22,067 bases of DNA from NCBI GenBank assembly GCA_035512595.1, contig DATKDU010000048.1, forward strand, positions 1 to 22,067. Reading direction: 5' to 3'. The position numbers and the translations under genes were made by a program. Below, piece by piece: positions 6,517 to 14,710 of this stretch (its first letter is position 1; each line of letters begins with the position of its first letter). This stretch comes from DATKDU01 sp035512595 (GTDB taxonomy: Bacteria > Planctomycetota > Planctomycetia > Pirellulales > Pirellulaceae). The notes under the pieces are model-generated. The model did no database searches. It was not told the origin of the DNA and saw only the letters and a list, made by a program, of their open reading frames with translations.

Positions 6517-8940
6517 ATGTCGCGATTGACGACGACTTTCTTAGGTCTGGCGATAGTCGCCGTTTGGCTCCCTGCCGCGGCCAATGCCGTCGAGCCGGCC
6601 CTCGGCAACATCGTTCCCTACGGCGTGCAACGCGGCGTCGAGACAGAAGTCCAGTTCCAAGGGAGTCGGCTCGCCGACGCCAAAGAGATTCTCTTCTATT
6701 CTCCCGGCATTACGGTCACGTCGCTGGAGGTCGTCAATGACAACGCGGTCAAGACGAAGCTCAACGTGGCCGCCGATTGCCGCATGGGGATTCACGCCGC
6801 CCGCGTCCGCTCGGCCAGCGGCATCAGCAACCTGATGACGTTCACGGTTGGACCGTTCCCCGAAGTGGCCGAAGTCGAGCCCAACAGCGACTTTGCCCAG
6901 CCGCAGGTCGTACCGCTGGGTGTCACGGTCAGCGGCATCGTGCAAAACGAAGATCAGGACTTTTACGTCGTCGAGCTCAAGAAGGGGCAGCGGTTGACCG
7001 CAGAGCTCGAAGGGTTGCGGCTTGGCCGCACGTTCTTCGATCCGTACCTGGCGATCCTGAATGCCGAGCGGTTCGAGTTGGCCCGCAGCGACGACGCGGC
7101 ACTGCTTAATCAAGACTGCTTGTGCGCGATCGTCGCGCCGGAAGACGGCAAGTACATCATCCAGGTCCGCGAATGCTCCTTCGGCGGCAACGGCGCCTGC
7201 ATGTACCGGCTGCACATCGGCAGCTATCCGCGGCCGACGGCCGTTTTTCCCGCCGGCGGCAAGCCAGGCGAAGCACTGAGCGTCCGCTGGATCGGCGATC
7301 CGGCCGGCGATGCCCAGTCGCAAGTCACGCTGCCGACCGACGGCGCTGAAGAGACAGGGCTCTATGCTCAAGACGCCGGCGGCATTTCGCCGTCGCCGAA
7401 TACGGTCCGTGTAATCAACCTCGACAATTTCCTTGAAACGGAGCCGAACGACACGCTCGCTCAAGCCAGCCATGGCGCTGCGCCCGGTGCGATGAACGGG
7501 ATCATCGAAAAGCCGGGGGACGTGGACATTTTCAAGTTCTCCGCCAAGGCGGGACAACAGTTTGACATTCGCGTGTACGCCCGCAAGCCGATCCGTTCGC
7601 CGCTCGACCCGGTGCTGACGATCCTGAATGCTCAAGGGGGCGCTATCGTCGCCAATGACGACTCTGGTGGACCGGACAGCTACGTTCGTTTCGGTGCGCC
7701 CGCCGACGGCGAGTACTTTGCCCAGGTCGTCGATCAACTCAAGGCGGGGGGACCGAATTACGTCTACCGCATCGAGATCGTGCCCGTGCAGCCGGCACTG
7801 ACGATGGGGCTGCCGGAGCGGCAGCAGTACATTCCCAACACACTCAAAGTTCCCAAGGGGAACCGCATGGCCCTGATGGTCAGCGCCAGCCGGGCGAACT
7901 TCGGCGGCGCGATCGACGTGGCGTTCAACGGTTTGCCCGCGGGCATTGCCTACGAGACGTTCCAGATGGCTGCCGATCGGGGCGACATTCCCGTGCTGTT
8001 CACGGCGGCTGCCGACGCTGAGCCGGCGGGGGCGCTGGTCGATGTGGCCGGCAAATGCGCCGATCCGAACGTGCCGGTGACGGGCAAGCTGCGTCAGCGG
8101 ACGATGCTCGTCCGCGGTCAGAACAACATCGATGTCTGGGGACATGACGCCGACCGGATGGCAACGGCCCTCACCGACGAGATTCCATTCAAGATCGACA
8201 TTGTCCAGCCCAAGGCGCCGCTGGCCCGAAGCGGCTCGATGCAGCTCAAGGTCGTTGCGACGCGGAAGGAAGGATTCACCGCGCCGATCAGCGTCTTCTT
8301 CCTCTACAACCCGCCAGGGGTCAGCTCGTCTGGATCCATTGCGATTGCCGAGGGCCAGACCGAGGCCCTGATTCCCGTGACCGCCAACGGCGGAGCTGGC
8401 GTAGGCACGCACAAGATAGTCGTCATCGGCCGAGCCGGCTTTGGCGGCGGGGCAATCGAGTGCGCCTCGCAGCTCGCCGACCTGACGATCTCGGACCAGT
8501 ACTTCACGTTCGCCTTCGACAAGGCAGCCGTGGAACAAGGGAAGGAAACCGACGTCGTCGTGAAGATGGAGAAGAAGATCGATTTCGACGGCAGTGCGAA
8601 GTGCGAGCTGGTCGGCTTGCCCGCCGGTGCGACGACGACGCCGATCGAGTTCAACAAGGACGCAACGGAGCTGATCTTTAAGGTCAAGGTAGCCGCAGAT
8701 GCTCGGCCCGGCCGGTATCCATCGCTTCTCTGTGTAGCGACGCCGATCGTGCAAGGCGAGCCGGTGGCCCATACGCTGGGGACCGGCGAAATCCGCATCG
8801 ACGCGCCGCTGCCGCCGAAGCCTGCCGCTCCCATGGCCGCCGCCGCTCCCATGCCGCAGCCCGCCGCGGCCCCCATGCCGATGGCTAAGCGGCTCTCGCG
8901 CCTGGAACAATTGCGACTCGAAAAGGAAGGCAAAAAATAG
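6517..8940 (+). CDS. Exported PPC-domain (bacterial pre-peptidase C-terminal) protein
   Basis: This 807-residue protein has a signal peptide (MSRLTTTFLGLAIVAVWLP, cleaved near ANA-VEP) and two PPC-type beta-sandwich domains. Domain 1 is at about 118-235 (EVEPNSDFAQ to MYRLHIGSYPRP), with DQDFYVVELKKGQRLTAEL. Domain 2 is at about 306-425 (ETEPNDTLAQ to YRIEIVPVQP), with GDVDIFKFSAKAGQQFDIR. Further Ig-like beta regions follow. The C-terminus is a proline-alanine stretch and a basic helix (KRLSRLEQLRLEKEGKK). No catalytic domain is visible, so a binding or scaffold role outside the cytoplasm is likely. A GAGG ribosome-binding site lies 8 nt before the ATG at 6517; a GTG at 6514 is an alternative. 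It sits between DUF1501 and DUF1549/DUF1553 genes, a common planctomycete arrangement. The long reverse frame over it is a GC-driven shadow. Confidence 0.88.
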   Translation: MSRLTTTFLGLAIVAVWLPAAANAVEPALGNIVPYGVQRGVETEVQFQGSRLADAKEILFYSPGITVTSLEVVNDNAVKTKLNVAADCRMGIHAARVRSASGISNLMTFTVGPFPEVAEVEPNSDFAQPQVVPLGVTVSGIVQNEDQDFYVVELKKGQRLTAELEGLRLGRTFFDPYLAILNAERFELARSDDAALLNQDCLCAIVAPEDGKYIIQVRECSFGGNGACMYRLHIGSYPRPTAVFPAGGKPGEALSVRWIGDPAGDAQSQVTLPTDGAEETGLYAQDAGGISPSPNTVRVINLDNFLETEPNDTLAQASHGAAPGAMNGIIEKPGDVDIFKFSAKAGQQFDIRVYARKPIRSPLDPVLTILNAQGGAIVANDDSGGPDSYVRFGAPADGEYFAQVVDQLKAGGPNYVYRIEIVPVQPALTMGLPERQQYIPNTLKVPKGNRMALMVSASRANFGGAIDVAFNGLPAGIAYETFQMAADRGDIPVLFTAAADAEPAGALVDVAGKCADPNVPVTGKLRQRTMLVRGQNNIDVWGHDADRMATALTDEIPFKIDIVQPKAPLARSGSMQLKVVATRKEGFTAPISVFFLYNPPGVSSSGSIAIAEGQTEALIPVTANGGAGVGTHKIVVIGRAGFGGGAIECASQLADLTISDQYFTFAFDKAAVEQGKETDVVVKMEKKIDFDGSAKCELVGLPAGATTTPIEFNKDATELIFKVKVAADARPGRYPSLLCVATPIVQGEPVAHTLGTGEIRIDAPLPPKPAAPMAAAAPMPQPAAAPMPMAKRLSRLEQLRLEKEGKK

Positions 8941-8948
8941 GCGATTAA

Positions 8949-9069
8949 CTCGTTCCCACGCTCCGCGTGGGAACGCGAGCGAGGACGCTCCGCGTCCCAT
9001 TTCCGAATTGAGACCGCGCGACGCAGAGCGTCGCAAACTTGCGTTCCTCACGCAGAGCGTGGGAACGAG
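8949..9069. repeat. Cluster of palindromic repeats ending at a ribosome-binding site
   Basis: CTCGTTCCCACGCT (8949-8962) is the exact reverse complement of AGCGTGGGAACGAG (9056-9069). Between them lie smaller palindromes: the CCCACG-CTCCG-CGTGGG core, GACGCTCCGCGTC and GCGACGCAGAGCGTCGC. The right end supplies the GAGG ribosome-binding site of the gene at 9078. Such GC-rich palindromes are dispersed repeats in planctomycete genomes. Confidence 0.8.
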
Positions 9070-9077
9070 GAATAAAC

Positions 9078-11495
9078 ATGAAAACCAAAATCATTGCTGC
9101 GATCTTCCTCCTCGCCCTGGCCGCCACCGCCCATGCCGAGCCGAAGATCACCGCGCTGGCCGTTTATCCCCCCGACATCAACCTGAACACCAAGGCCGAC
9201 CTCCAGCGGTTCATCATCGTCGCCACGCGCGACGACGGCGTAACGCTCGATGTCACCAGCCAGGCGACGGTGAAAATCGCCGCAGACAACCTCGTGCGTC
9301 AGGACAAAAACGTCCTGTTTCCCGCCGCGGACGGCCAGACGACGCTCGATGCCGAGTACCAGGGGCTCAAAGCGGCCGCCACGATCACCGTCAAGGATGC
9401 CGCCGCTGAACGGCCGATCAGCTTCCAACTCGACCTGATGCCGATCTTCATGCGCTCCGGCTGCAACACGGGCTCCTGCCACGGGGCAGCCCGCGGCAAA
9501 GACGGCTTCCGCATCTCGCTGTTCGGCTTCGATCCGCAGGGGGATTTCTTCCGCATCACCCGCGAGATCGGCGCCCGCCGCATCAACCTGGCGTCTCCCA
9601 AAGACAGCCTGATGATCGAAAAGTCGATCGGCGCGGTGCCCCATACGGGCGGCAAGCGGTTCGGCACCGAGACCGAATACTACGCCACCATGATGAAGTG
9701 GCTCGAAGCCGGCGCTCCCAACGACGCCGCTCCCACGCCCAAGGTGGTTGCCGTCGATCTCTATCCGCCGAATGCCGTCCTCGAAGGGGAAGGGGCGACG
9801 CAGCAGTTCATCGCCCGCGCTCGCTATGCCGACGGCACCGACCGCGACGTCACTTCGCTGGCGGTGTTTCTGACGAACAACGACAACTCGGCCCCGATCA
9901 CGCAGGACGGGCTAGTCACCGCCGGGGCTCGCGGCGAGGCGTTCGTCATGGCCCGCTTCGAAACGCACACCGTCGGCAATCAGGTCCTGGCCCTGCCGAA
10001 GGATTTGCAATACACGGCCCCGCCAATCACTGGCAACTACATCGACCAACTGGTGGGAGCCAAGCTCAACAAGCTCCGCATCCTCCCCAGCGGCTTCTGC
10101 ACCGACGAGCAATTCCTCCGCCGGGCGACGATCGACATCACGGGCCGATTGCCGACTGAGGAAGAGTTTCTGGCTTTCACGGGGAGCACCGACCCGGCCA
10201 AGCGTGCCAAGCTGGTGGATGAGCTGCTCGAGCGGAAGGAGTTCTCCGAAATCTGGGCCATGAAGTGGGCCGAGCTCCTGATGATCAAGACGACCAATCA
10301 GGTGAGCAATAAGTCGGCATTCCTGTACGCGAGCTGGCTCACCGACAAGATCGCCAGCAATGTGCCGCTGGACCAGATGATCCAGGAGCTGCTGAGTGCC
10401 AGCGGCGGGACGTTTAAGAATCCGGCGACGAACTACTATCAGATCGAGCGCGACACGCTCAAGACGTCGGAGAACATCGCCCAGGTCTTCATGGGAATTC
10501 GCACCCAGTGCGCCCAGTGCCACAACCATCCATTCGACCGCTGGACGATGGACGACTACTACAGCTTCGCCGCCTTTTTCTCGCAGATCGGCCGCAAGCA
10601 AGGCGAGGACTATCGCGAGACGATTGTCTTCAACTCCGGCGGCGGCGAAGTAGCCCATCCGGTCGGCGGCCGCGTGATGAAGCCGAAGTTCCTCGGCGGC
10701 GCTGAGCCCGACACGGCCGGCAAAGACCGCCGCGAGTTGATGGGCAAGTGGCTCACCAGCACCGACAATCCCTACTTTGCGACCAGCGTCGCCAACCGCG
10801 TGTGGTCTCACTTCTTCGGCAAGGGGATCGTCGAGCCGATCGACGACATCCGCGTCAGCAATCCAGCGATTAATCCCGAGCTGTTCAAGACCCTCGGCGA
10901 CAAGCTGGTCGAATACAACTACGACTTCAAGAAGCTGGTCCGCGACATCTGCAACTCGGAAACGTACCAGCGGACGACCGAGCGGAACGAATCGAATGCC
11001 ACGGACGAACGCAATTTTGCCCACGGCAACGTCCGCCGCATCCCGGCGGAGCAGATGCTCGACTGCATCTGTGCAGTGACCAAGGCGCCCGACAAGTTCC
11101 AGGGGCTGCCGATCGGTGCCCGAGCAGTGCAAATTGCCGACGGCGGCACGAGCAACTACTTCCTGACGACATTCGGCCGCGCCCCGCGCGACACGGTCTG
11201 TGCCTGCGATGCCAAGACCGAGCCGACGCTGTCGCAGGCCCTGCACATGCTCAACGGCACGACGGTCCACAACAAGATTCAGCAAGGGGGCGTCGTGAAG
11301 GAGCTGATTGCCGCCGGCAAAACGCCGCCGCAAGCGATCGAGTCGCTCTACATCCGCTGCCTCTCTCGCAAGCCGGAACCGGCCGAGATGGAGCGGCTGA
11401 TGGCGGTCGTGACGAGCGCCGAGAACCCGCAGGTCGGACTGGAAGACGTCTTCTGGGCAATCCTGAACTCGCGGGAGTTTGTGTTCAACCACTAG
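9078..11495 (+). CDS. DUF1549/DUF1553 (PSCyt2-PSD1) exported haem protein
   Basis: This 805-residue protein starts with a signal peptide (MKTKIIAAIFLLALAATAHA). An Ig-like region (about 21-115) precedes the first haem-type motif, C129-NTGS-C134-H135, a CX4CH spacing within RSGCNTGSCHGAARGKDGF. A second Ig-like region (about 220-310, VDLYPPNAVLEGEG) follows. DUF1549 covers about 330-510 and ends with the classical C478-AQ-C481-H482 in CAQCHNHPFDRW. DUF1553 (about 550-800) contains NPYFATSVANRVWSHFFGKGIVEP and ends with the typical NSREFVFNH. Such proteins are presumed periplasmic or surface multi-haem proteins with undefined substrates. The start follows GAGGAATAAAC and the signal peptide. It is the third gene of the cluster. 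Confidence 0.93.
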   Translation: MKTKIIAAIFLLALAATAHAEPKITALAVYPPDINLNTKADLQRFIIVATRDDGVTLDVTSQATVKIAADNLVRQDKNVLFPAADGQTTLDAEYQGLKAAATITVKDAAAERPISFQLDLMPIFMRSGCNTGSCHGAARGKDGFRISLFGFDPQGDFFRITREIGARRINLASPKDSLMIEKSIGAVPHTGGKRFGTETEYYATMMKWLEAGAPNDAAPTPKVVAVDLYPPNAVLEGEGATQQFIARARYADGTDRDVTSLAVFLTNNDNSAPITQDGLVTAGARGEAFVMARFETHTVGNQVLALPKDLQYTAPPITGNYIDQLVGAKLNKLRILPSGFCTDEQFLRRATIDITGRLPTEEEFLAFTGSTDPAKRAKLVDELLERKEFSEIWAMKWAELLMIKTTNQVSNKSAFLYASWLTDKIASNVPLDQMIQELLSASGGTFKNPATNYYQIERDTLKTSENIAQVFMGIRTQCAQCHNHPFDRWTMDDYYSFAAFFSQIGRKQGEDYRETIVFNSGGGEVAHPVGGRVMKPKFLGGAEPDTAGKDRRELMGKWLTSTDNPYFATSVANRVWSHFFGKGIVEPIDDIRVSNPAINPELFKTLGDKLVEYNYDFKKLVRDICNSETYQRTTERNESNATDERNFAHGNVRRIPAEQMLDCICAVTKAPDKFQGLPIGARAVQIADGGTSNYFLTTFGRAPRDTVCACDAKTEPTLSQALHMLNGTTVHNKIQQGGVVKELIAAGKTPPQAIESLYIRCLSRKPEPAEMERLMAVVTSAENPQVGLEDVFWAILNSREFVFNH

Positions 11496-11500
11496 GAATG

Positions 11501-11581
11501 AATGACCAATGACCCAATCCCAATGACCAATGACGGTCAAGCCAGCCTCCATTGGTCATTGAGGCTTGGTCATTGGTCATT
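11501..11581. repeat. Inverted pair of heptamer arrays (AATGACC / GGTCATT)
   Basis: Five 7-nt units run from 11501 to 11535 (AATGACC, AATGACC, CAATCCC, AATGACC, AATGACG). The inverse array runs from 11554 to 11581 (GGTCATT, GAGGCTT, GGTCATT, GGTCATT). The arms are complementary and can fold into a long stem around about 18 nt. They lie between the DUF1549 and cytochrome-WD40 genes. Confidence 0.85.
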
Positions 11582-11619
11582 CGGGTATTCGGAAGTCTAT
11601 TCCACTTCGAGGTTCGCAT

Positions 11620-14163
11620 ATGCGTTTTGACTACCGCTGGGCTGCCATCTTCGTCGCCATGTGGGTGGTGTTCGCCGCGCTGGTGGCGGCAGCTACCGCC
11701 CAGGAAGCCAAACCGGCTGAAGGTCCGAAGGTCACCTATGACGACCAGGTCCGCGCGATCTTCCGCGACCACTGCTTCGCTTGCCACGCCCAGGACCGCA
11801 ATAAGGGTGGCCTGGTGCTCGACACCTACGGCAAGGCGATGGCCGGCGGATCGTCGGGCGAAGTCGTCCTTGCCGGCGATCTGGCCAGCTCGCGACTGTG
11901 GGCCCTGGTCAGCCATTCCGAAGAACCCACGATGCCGCCGATGGCGGAGAAGCTGCCGCAGGAGAAGCTCGACCTGATCTCCAAGTGGATCGAAGCTGGC
12001 GCGCCGGAGAACTCCGGCTCGAAGGTCGTGATCAAGAAAAAGAGCATTGCCCTGGCTGCGACGACGACGACTGGGCAGCCCGAAGGCCCGCCCGCTATGC
12101 CGGAAGGATTACTCCGCCAGCCGGTGATGTACACGCCGCGAGCCGCGGCCATCACCGCCATGGCAACCAGCCCTTGGGCGCCCTTGGCCGCCGTCGCCGG
12201 ACAGAAGCAGATCGCCCTTTATAACACCGACACGGCGCAGCTCCTGGGCATTCTGCCGTTTCCCGAAGGGAATGCCTACGTTCTCCGCTTCAGCCGCAGC
12301 GGCAGCATCTTGCTGGCTGGCGGCGGGCGCGGCGGACACTCCGGCAGCGTCGTACTCTTTGACGTGAAGACCGGTCGGCGTGTCGCCAAGGTCGGCGAAG
12401 AGCTCGATTCGGTGTTGGCCGCCGACATCAGCAAGGATCATTCGCTGGTTGCCCTGGGCGGCCCGTCCAAGGTCGTTCGCATCTACTCGACCGAGACGGG
12501 CGAACTTCTCCATGAGATCAAGAAGCACACCGACTGGATCTACGCCGTGCAGTTCAGCCCCGATGGCGTCCTGCTGGCCACCAGCGACCGCTCCGGCGGT
12601 GCGTTCGTGTGGGAAGCCGACACGGCCCGCGAGTACTTGAGCCTCCGTGGCCACAACGGCGCTGTGTACGACGTCTCCTGGCGGCCCGACAGCAACGTAT
12701 TGGCCACCGCCGGCGAGGACGCGACGATCCGCCTGTGGGAGATGAACGACGGCAATCAGATCAAGAACTGGGGTGCTCACGGCGGAGGCGCCTTCTGCGT
12801 CAACTACGCGATGGATGGCCGCATTGTCTCCGCCGGCCGCGATAACACCGTCAAGCTCTGGCAGGGGGACGGCGCGGCACTCAAGACCTTTCCTGGGTTT
12901 TCGGAGGCGGCCCTCAAATCGGCCATCACTTTCAATGGCGCACGCGTGATCGGCGGCGACTGGCTGGGGAATGTAAAGGTCTGGGATACGAACGAAGCCA
13001 AAGAGGTCGCCTCGCTTCCCGCCAATCCGCCGACGCTGGAGATGGTCGCTCAGAGCCTGGCGGCGGATGCCGCGGCCAAGACGGCGGCCGCTAGCGCTCC
13101 GCTGGCCGAAACGGCCGCGGCTGAAAAAGTTGCCGCGGAAAAGGCCACGCTGGCGAAGGCGTCTACCGACAAGCTGGCCGCCGCGACTGCCGCGGCACAG
13201 AAGGCGGAAGCCGATCGCGTGGCGGCAGTGAAAGTCGCCGAGACGACGGCGGCTGGGGTGAAGACCACCACCGACGCCTTCAATGCCGCGCAAGTCGCTC
13301 TGAAGACGGCGACCGATGAGAAAGCAGCGGCCGACAAGGCCCTGGCTGATGCCACCGCTGCTGCGAAGGCTGCCGCCGATGCAGCCGCCGCCGACAAGGC
13401 CAATGCCGACAAGCTTGCGGCCGAGAACAGTGCCGAAGCACCCGCCGCCGCGGAAAAGGCCAAGGCTTCGGCTGACGCCGCAGCCACCGCGGAGGCTGCT
13501 CGAGTTGCTGCGGATGCCGCCGCCAAGGTTAAAGCCGAAGCGCTCGCCAAGGCGACGGAGGCTGCCAATGCGGCCAAGGTTGCGCTCGATAAAGCGAACG
13601 CCGATCTGACTGCCGCCAATAAGCAGGTCGAAACCCTGACTGCGGCTGCCAAGACGGTGGCCGACGCCATGAACACGGCCAAGGCCGAGATGGATGCCGC
13701 CGTGAAGGCCAAGGCCGATGCCGACGCCACCTATGCGGCCAAGAAGGCTGCTTCCGATGCGGCTCAAGCCGCCGCGGCCGCCACCCAGCAAGCTGCCGCG
13801 GCCGCCGAGGCGGAGAAGGTCGCCTTCGAGCAGACTGCCGGCAAGCTTCAGGCCGCCATCGATGCCGCCGGTCAGAAGATCGCGGCCCAGACCACCACGG
13901 CGCAGCAGATGGAAGCGGAGCGCATCGCAGCCGAGAAGGCCGCACAAGAGAAGGCTGCTGCGACGAAGGCGATTGCCGATAAGATCGCGGCACTCCAAGC
14001 CGAGCTCGCCAAGGCCCAGGCCGAGCAGAAGCCGGTGGATGAGGCGTATGCTGCCAAACTCAAGGTAGCTCAGGATGCCGCTGCCGCTCTGGCCGCGGCT
14101 CAAGAAGAAGCGGAGAAGGCCGCTGCCGACCTCAAGGCGTTTGCCGAGGCTTATGGGAAGTAG
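11620..14163 (+). CDS. Cytochrome c-WD40-alanine-rich coiled-coil fusion protein
   Basis: This 847-residue protein has three parts. After a signal segment (FVAMWVVFAALVAAATAQ) comes a PSCyt1 cytochrome domain (about 40-130) with C52-FA-C55-H56 and a likely axial Met in PTMPPM. Next is a WD40 propeller (about 180-470) with repeats such as VRIYSTETGELLHEIKKH, IRLWEMNDGN and VKLWQGDG. The last ~370 residues are very rich in Ala, Lys and Glu with heptad-like spacing, a long coiled coil resembling TolA-type spacers. A GAGG site 7 nt upstream supports the ATG at 11620. It is the last gene of the cluster. It may anchor or span the envelope while placing haem near partner proteins; that is inference. 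The stop TAG is part of a repeat. Confidence 0.9.
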   Translation: MRFDYRWAAIFVAMWVVFAALVAAATAQEAKPAEGPKVTYDDQVRAIFRDHCFACHAQDRNKGGLVLDTYGKAMAGGSSGEVVLAGDLASSRLWALVSHSEEPTMPPMAEKLPQEKLDLISKWIEAGAPENSGSKVVIKKKSIALAATTTTGQPEGPPAMPEGLLRQPVMYTPRAAAITAMATSPWAPLAAVAGQKQIALYNTDTAQLLGILPFPEGNAYVLRFSRSGSILLAGGGRGGHSGSVVLFDVKTGRRVAKVGEELDSVLAADISKDHSLVALGGPSKVVRIYSTETGELLHEIKKHTDWIYAVQFSPDGVLLATSDRSGGAFVWEADTAREYLSLRGHNGAVYDVSWRPDSNVLATAGEDATIRLWEMNDGNQIKNWGAHGGGAFCVNYAMDGRIVSAGRDNTVKLWQGDGAALKTFPGFSEAALKSAITFNGARVIGGDWLGNVKVWDTNEAKEVASLPANPPTLEMVAQSLAADAAAKTAAASAPLAETAAAEKVAAEKATLAKASTDKLAAATAAAQKAEADRVAAVKVAETTAAGVKTTTDAFNAAQVALKTATDEKAAADKALADATAAAKAAADAAAADKANADKLAAENSAEAPAAAEKAKASADAAATAEAARVAADAAAKVKAEALAKATEAANAAKVALDKANADLTAANKQVETLTAAAKTVADAMNTAKAEMDAAVKAKADADATYAAKKAASDAAQAAAAATQQAAAAAEAEKVAFEQTAGKLQAAIDAAGQKIAAQTTTAQQMEAERIAAEKAAQEKAAATKAIADKIAALQAELAKAQAEQKPVDEAYAAKLKVAQDAAAALAAAQEEAEKAAADLKAFAEAYGK

Positions 14164-14306
14164 GACAGGTTTTCAACCTTACGTAGGACAGGTTTCCAAC
14201 CTGTCCAAAGCACCTCTCGCGCACACCGCGCATAAGAAAAAGCGTCCTGAATATCAGGACGCCTTGTTGGTTTCGTCTTTTGGGACAGGTTGAAAACCTG
14301 TCCTAC
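14160..14306. repeat. Palindromic repeat block between convergent genes
   Basis: The first 20 nt (14160-14179, GTAGGACAGGTTTTCAACCT) are the exact reverse complement of the last 20 (14287-14306). Within the block are full hairpin units GGACAGGTT-tcc-AACCTGTCC (14186-14206) and GGACAGGTT-gaa-AACCTGTCC (14283-14303). The same family recurs at 21913-21970. The block begins inside the stop codon of the cytochrome-WD40 gene and ends 1 nt from the stop of the minus-strand gene. Confidence 0.88.
14234..14262 (-). terminator. Intrinsic terminator of the 76-residue gene
   Basis: GCGTCCTGA (14242-14250) and TCAGGACGC (14254-14262) form a 9-bp stem with a 3-nt loop. Read on the minus strand, the stem is followed by TTTTTCTT (complement of 14234-14241). 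It lies about 45 nt past the stop of the minus-strand gene and inside the repeat block. It lacks a T-run in the plus direction. Confidence 0.75.
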
Positions 14307-14307
14307 G

Positions 14308-14538
14308 TTATGCCGAGTCCCGCGGCCGAATTGCACCGACCAGGTTGTTGTAGTCGTAACGGTCCTCTTCGTGCCACAGAGGCAAGCCCAACTCCAGCCG
14401 CTTGCGGAGGATCTCGATTTTCTCCGGCGAGCCGGCGGGCGCGTCGGTGGAGTCGAAATCCTTCTTGGGATCGGGGAGCCACTCTTCGTCGTGGCCGTAC
14501 TTCAGGATCTGTTCAAACACGTTCTTGCACTTTTCCAT
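14308..14538 (-). CDS. Small acidic protein of unknown function
   Basis: This 76-residue protein begins MEKCKNVFEQILKYGHDEEW and continues LPDPKKDFDSTDAPAGSPEK, then EILRKRLELGLPLWHEEDRY, ending in DYNNLVGAIRPRDSA. It is acidic, has no signal or membrane segment and is probably cytoplasmic. I do not recognise the family. Three points support a real gene: a GGAG ribosome-binding site 7 nt before the ATG, natural composition with a plausible helical N-terminus, and an intrinsic terminator just after it. A candidate promoter lies about 170 nt upstream, with a terminator-like hairpin in the leader, so expression may be controlled by attenuation. It converges with the cytochrome-WD40 gene across a repeat block. 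It could be a small regulator or adaptor, but nothing in the sequence proves that. Confidence 0.75.
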   Translation of the reverse strand: MEKCKNVFEQILKYGHDEEWLPDPKKDFDSTDAPAGSPEKIEILRKRLELGLPLWHEEDRYDYNNLVGAIRPRDSA

Positions 14539-14580
14539 GACGTCTCCAGATTAGTAAATACGTTCAGCCGGGCGTGAGGG

Positions 14581-14616
14581 AAAAACAGGCGTGACCGATA
14601 CATGGAGGGTCACGCC
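14581..14616 (-). terminator. Terminator-like hairpin in the leader of the 76-residue gene
   Basis: GGCGTGACC (14588-14596) and GGTCACGCC (14608-14616) form a perfect 9-bp, GC-rich stem with an 11-nt loop. On the minus strand it is followed two bases later by TTTTT (complement of 14581-14585). It lies about 45 nt upstream of the ATG at 14538, between that gene and its candidate promoter. It could be an attenuator or the end of a separate small RNA. Confidence 0.6.
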
Positions 14617-14705
14617 GCAGCTCGGCCGACGGTCAGTAGTCGCGCCTCACACTCTCATGCGGGGGAGAGCGTCCCGCACATGCGTTCGACGCCTGTCGCG
14701 GGAGT
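14581..14705 (-). ncRNA. Candidate small RNA or attenuator leader
   Basis: From the predicted start near 14704 to the terminator-like T-run at 14581 is about 124 nt, without a convincing reading frame. The RNA has a 6-bp stem (14658-14663 with 14673-14678) that competes with a 5-bp stem (14652-14656 with 14665-14669), then the strong terminator hairpin. I cannot match it to a known riboswitch. It may be a cis-acting leader of the 76-residue gene or an independent small RNA. Confidence 0.3.
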
Positions 14706-14710
14706 GATCT

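Noticed and set aside
6541..9051. 836-codon open frame on the minus strand opposite the PPC gene
   Set aside because: It mirrors a GC-rich plus-strand gene, is rich in Arg/Asp/Val repeats typical of reverse frames, lacks domains, and the opposite strand has a convincing signal peptide and PPC domains.
9912..11552. 546-codon minus-strand frame opposite the DUF1549 gene
   Set aside because: Same shadow effect; the plus strand carries CAQCH and the DUF1549/DUF1553 motifs.
11501..11581. CRISPR-like repeat arrangement
   Set aside because: Units are 7 nt, contiguous without spacers, and arranged as inverted arms; no cas genes are present.
12109..14103. 664-codon minus-strand frame opposite the WD40/coiled-coil gene
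   Set aside because: Its Gly/Leu/Arg-rich low-complexity sequence is the reverse reading of the Ala-rich coiled coil, not a protein family.
14160..14306. Insertion sequence ends
   Set aside because: The block has terminal inverted repeats but is only 147 nt with no transposase or clear target duplication; a small non-autonomous repeat is more likely.
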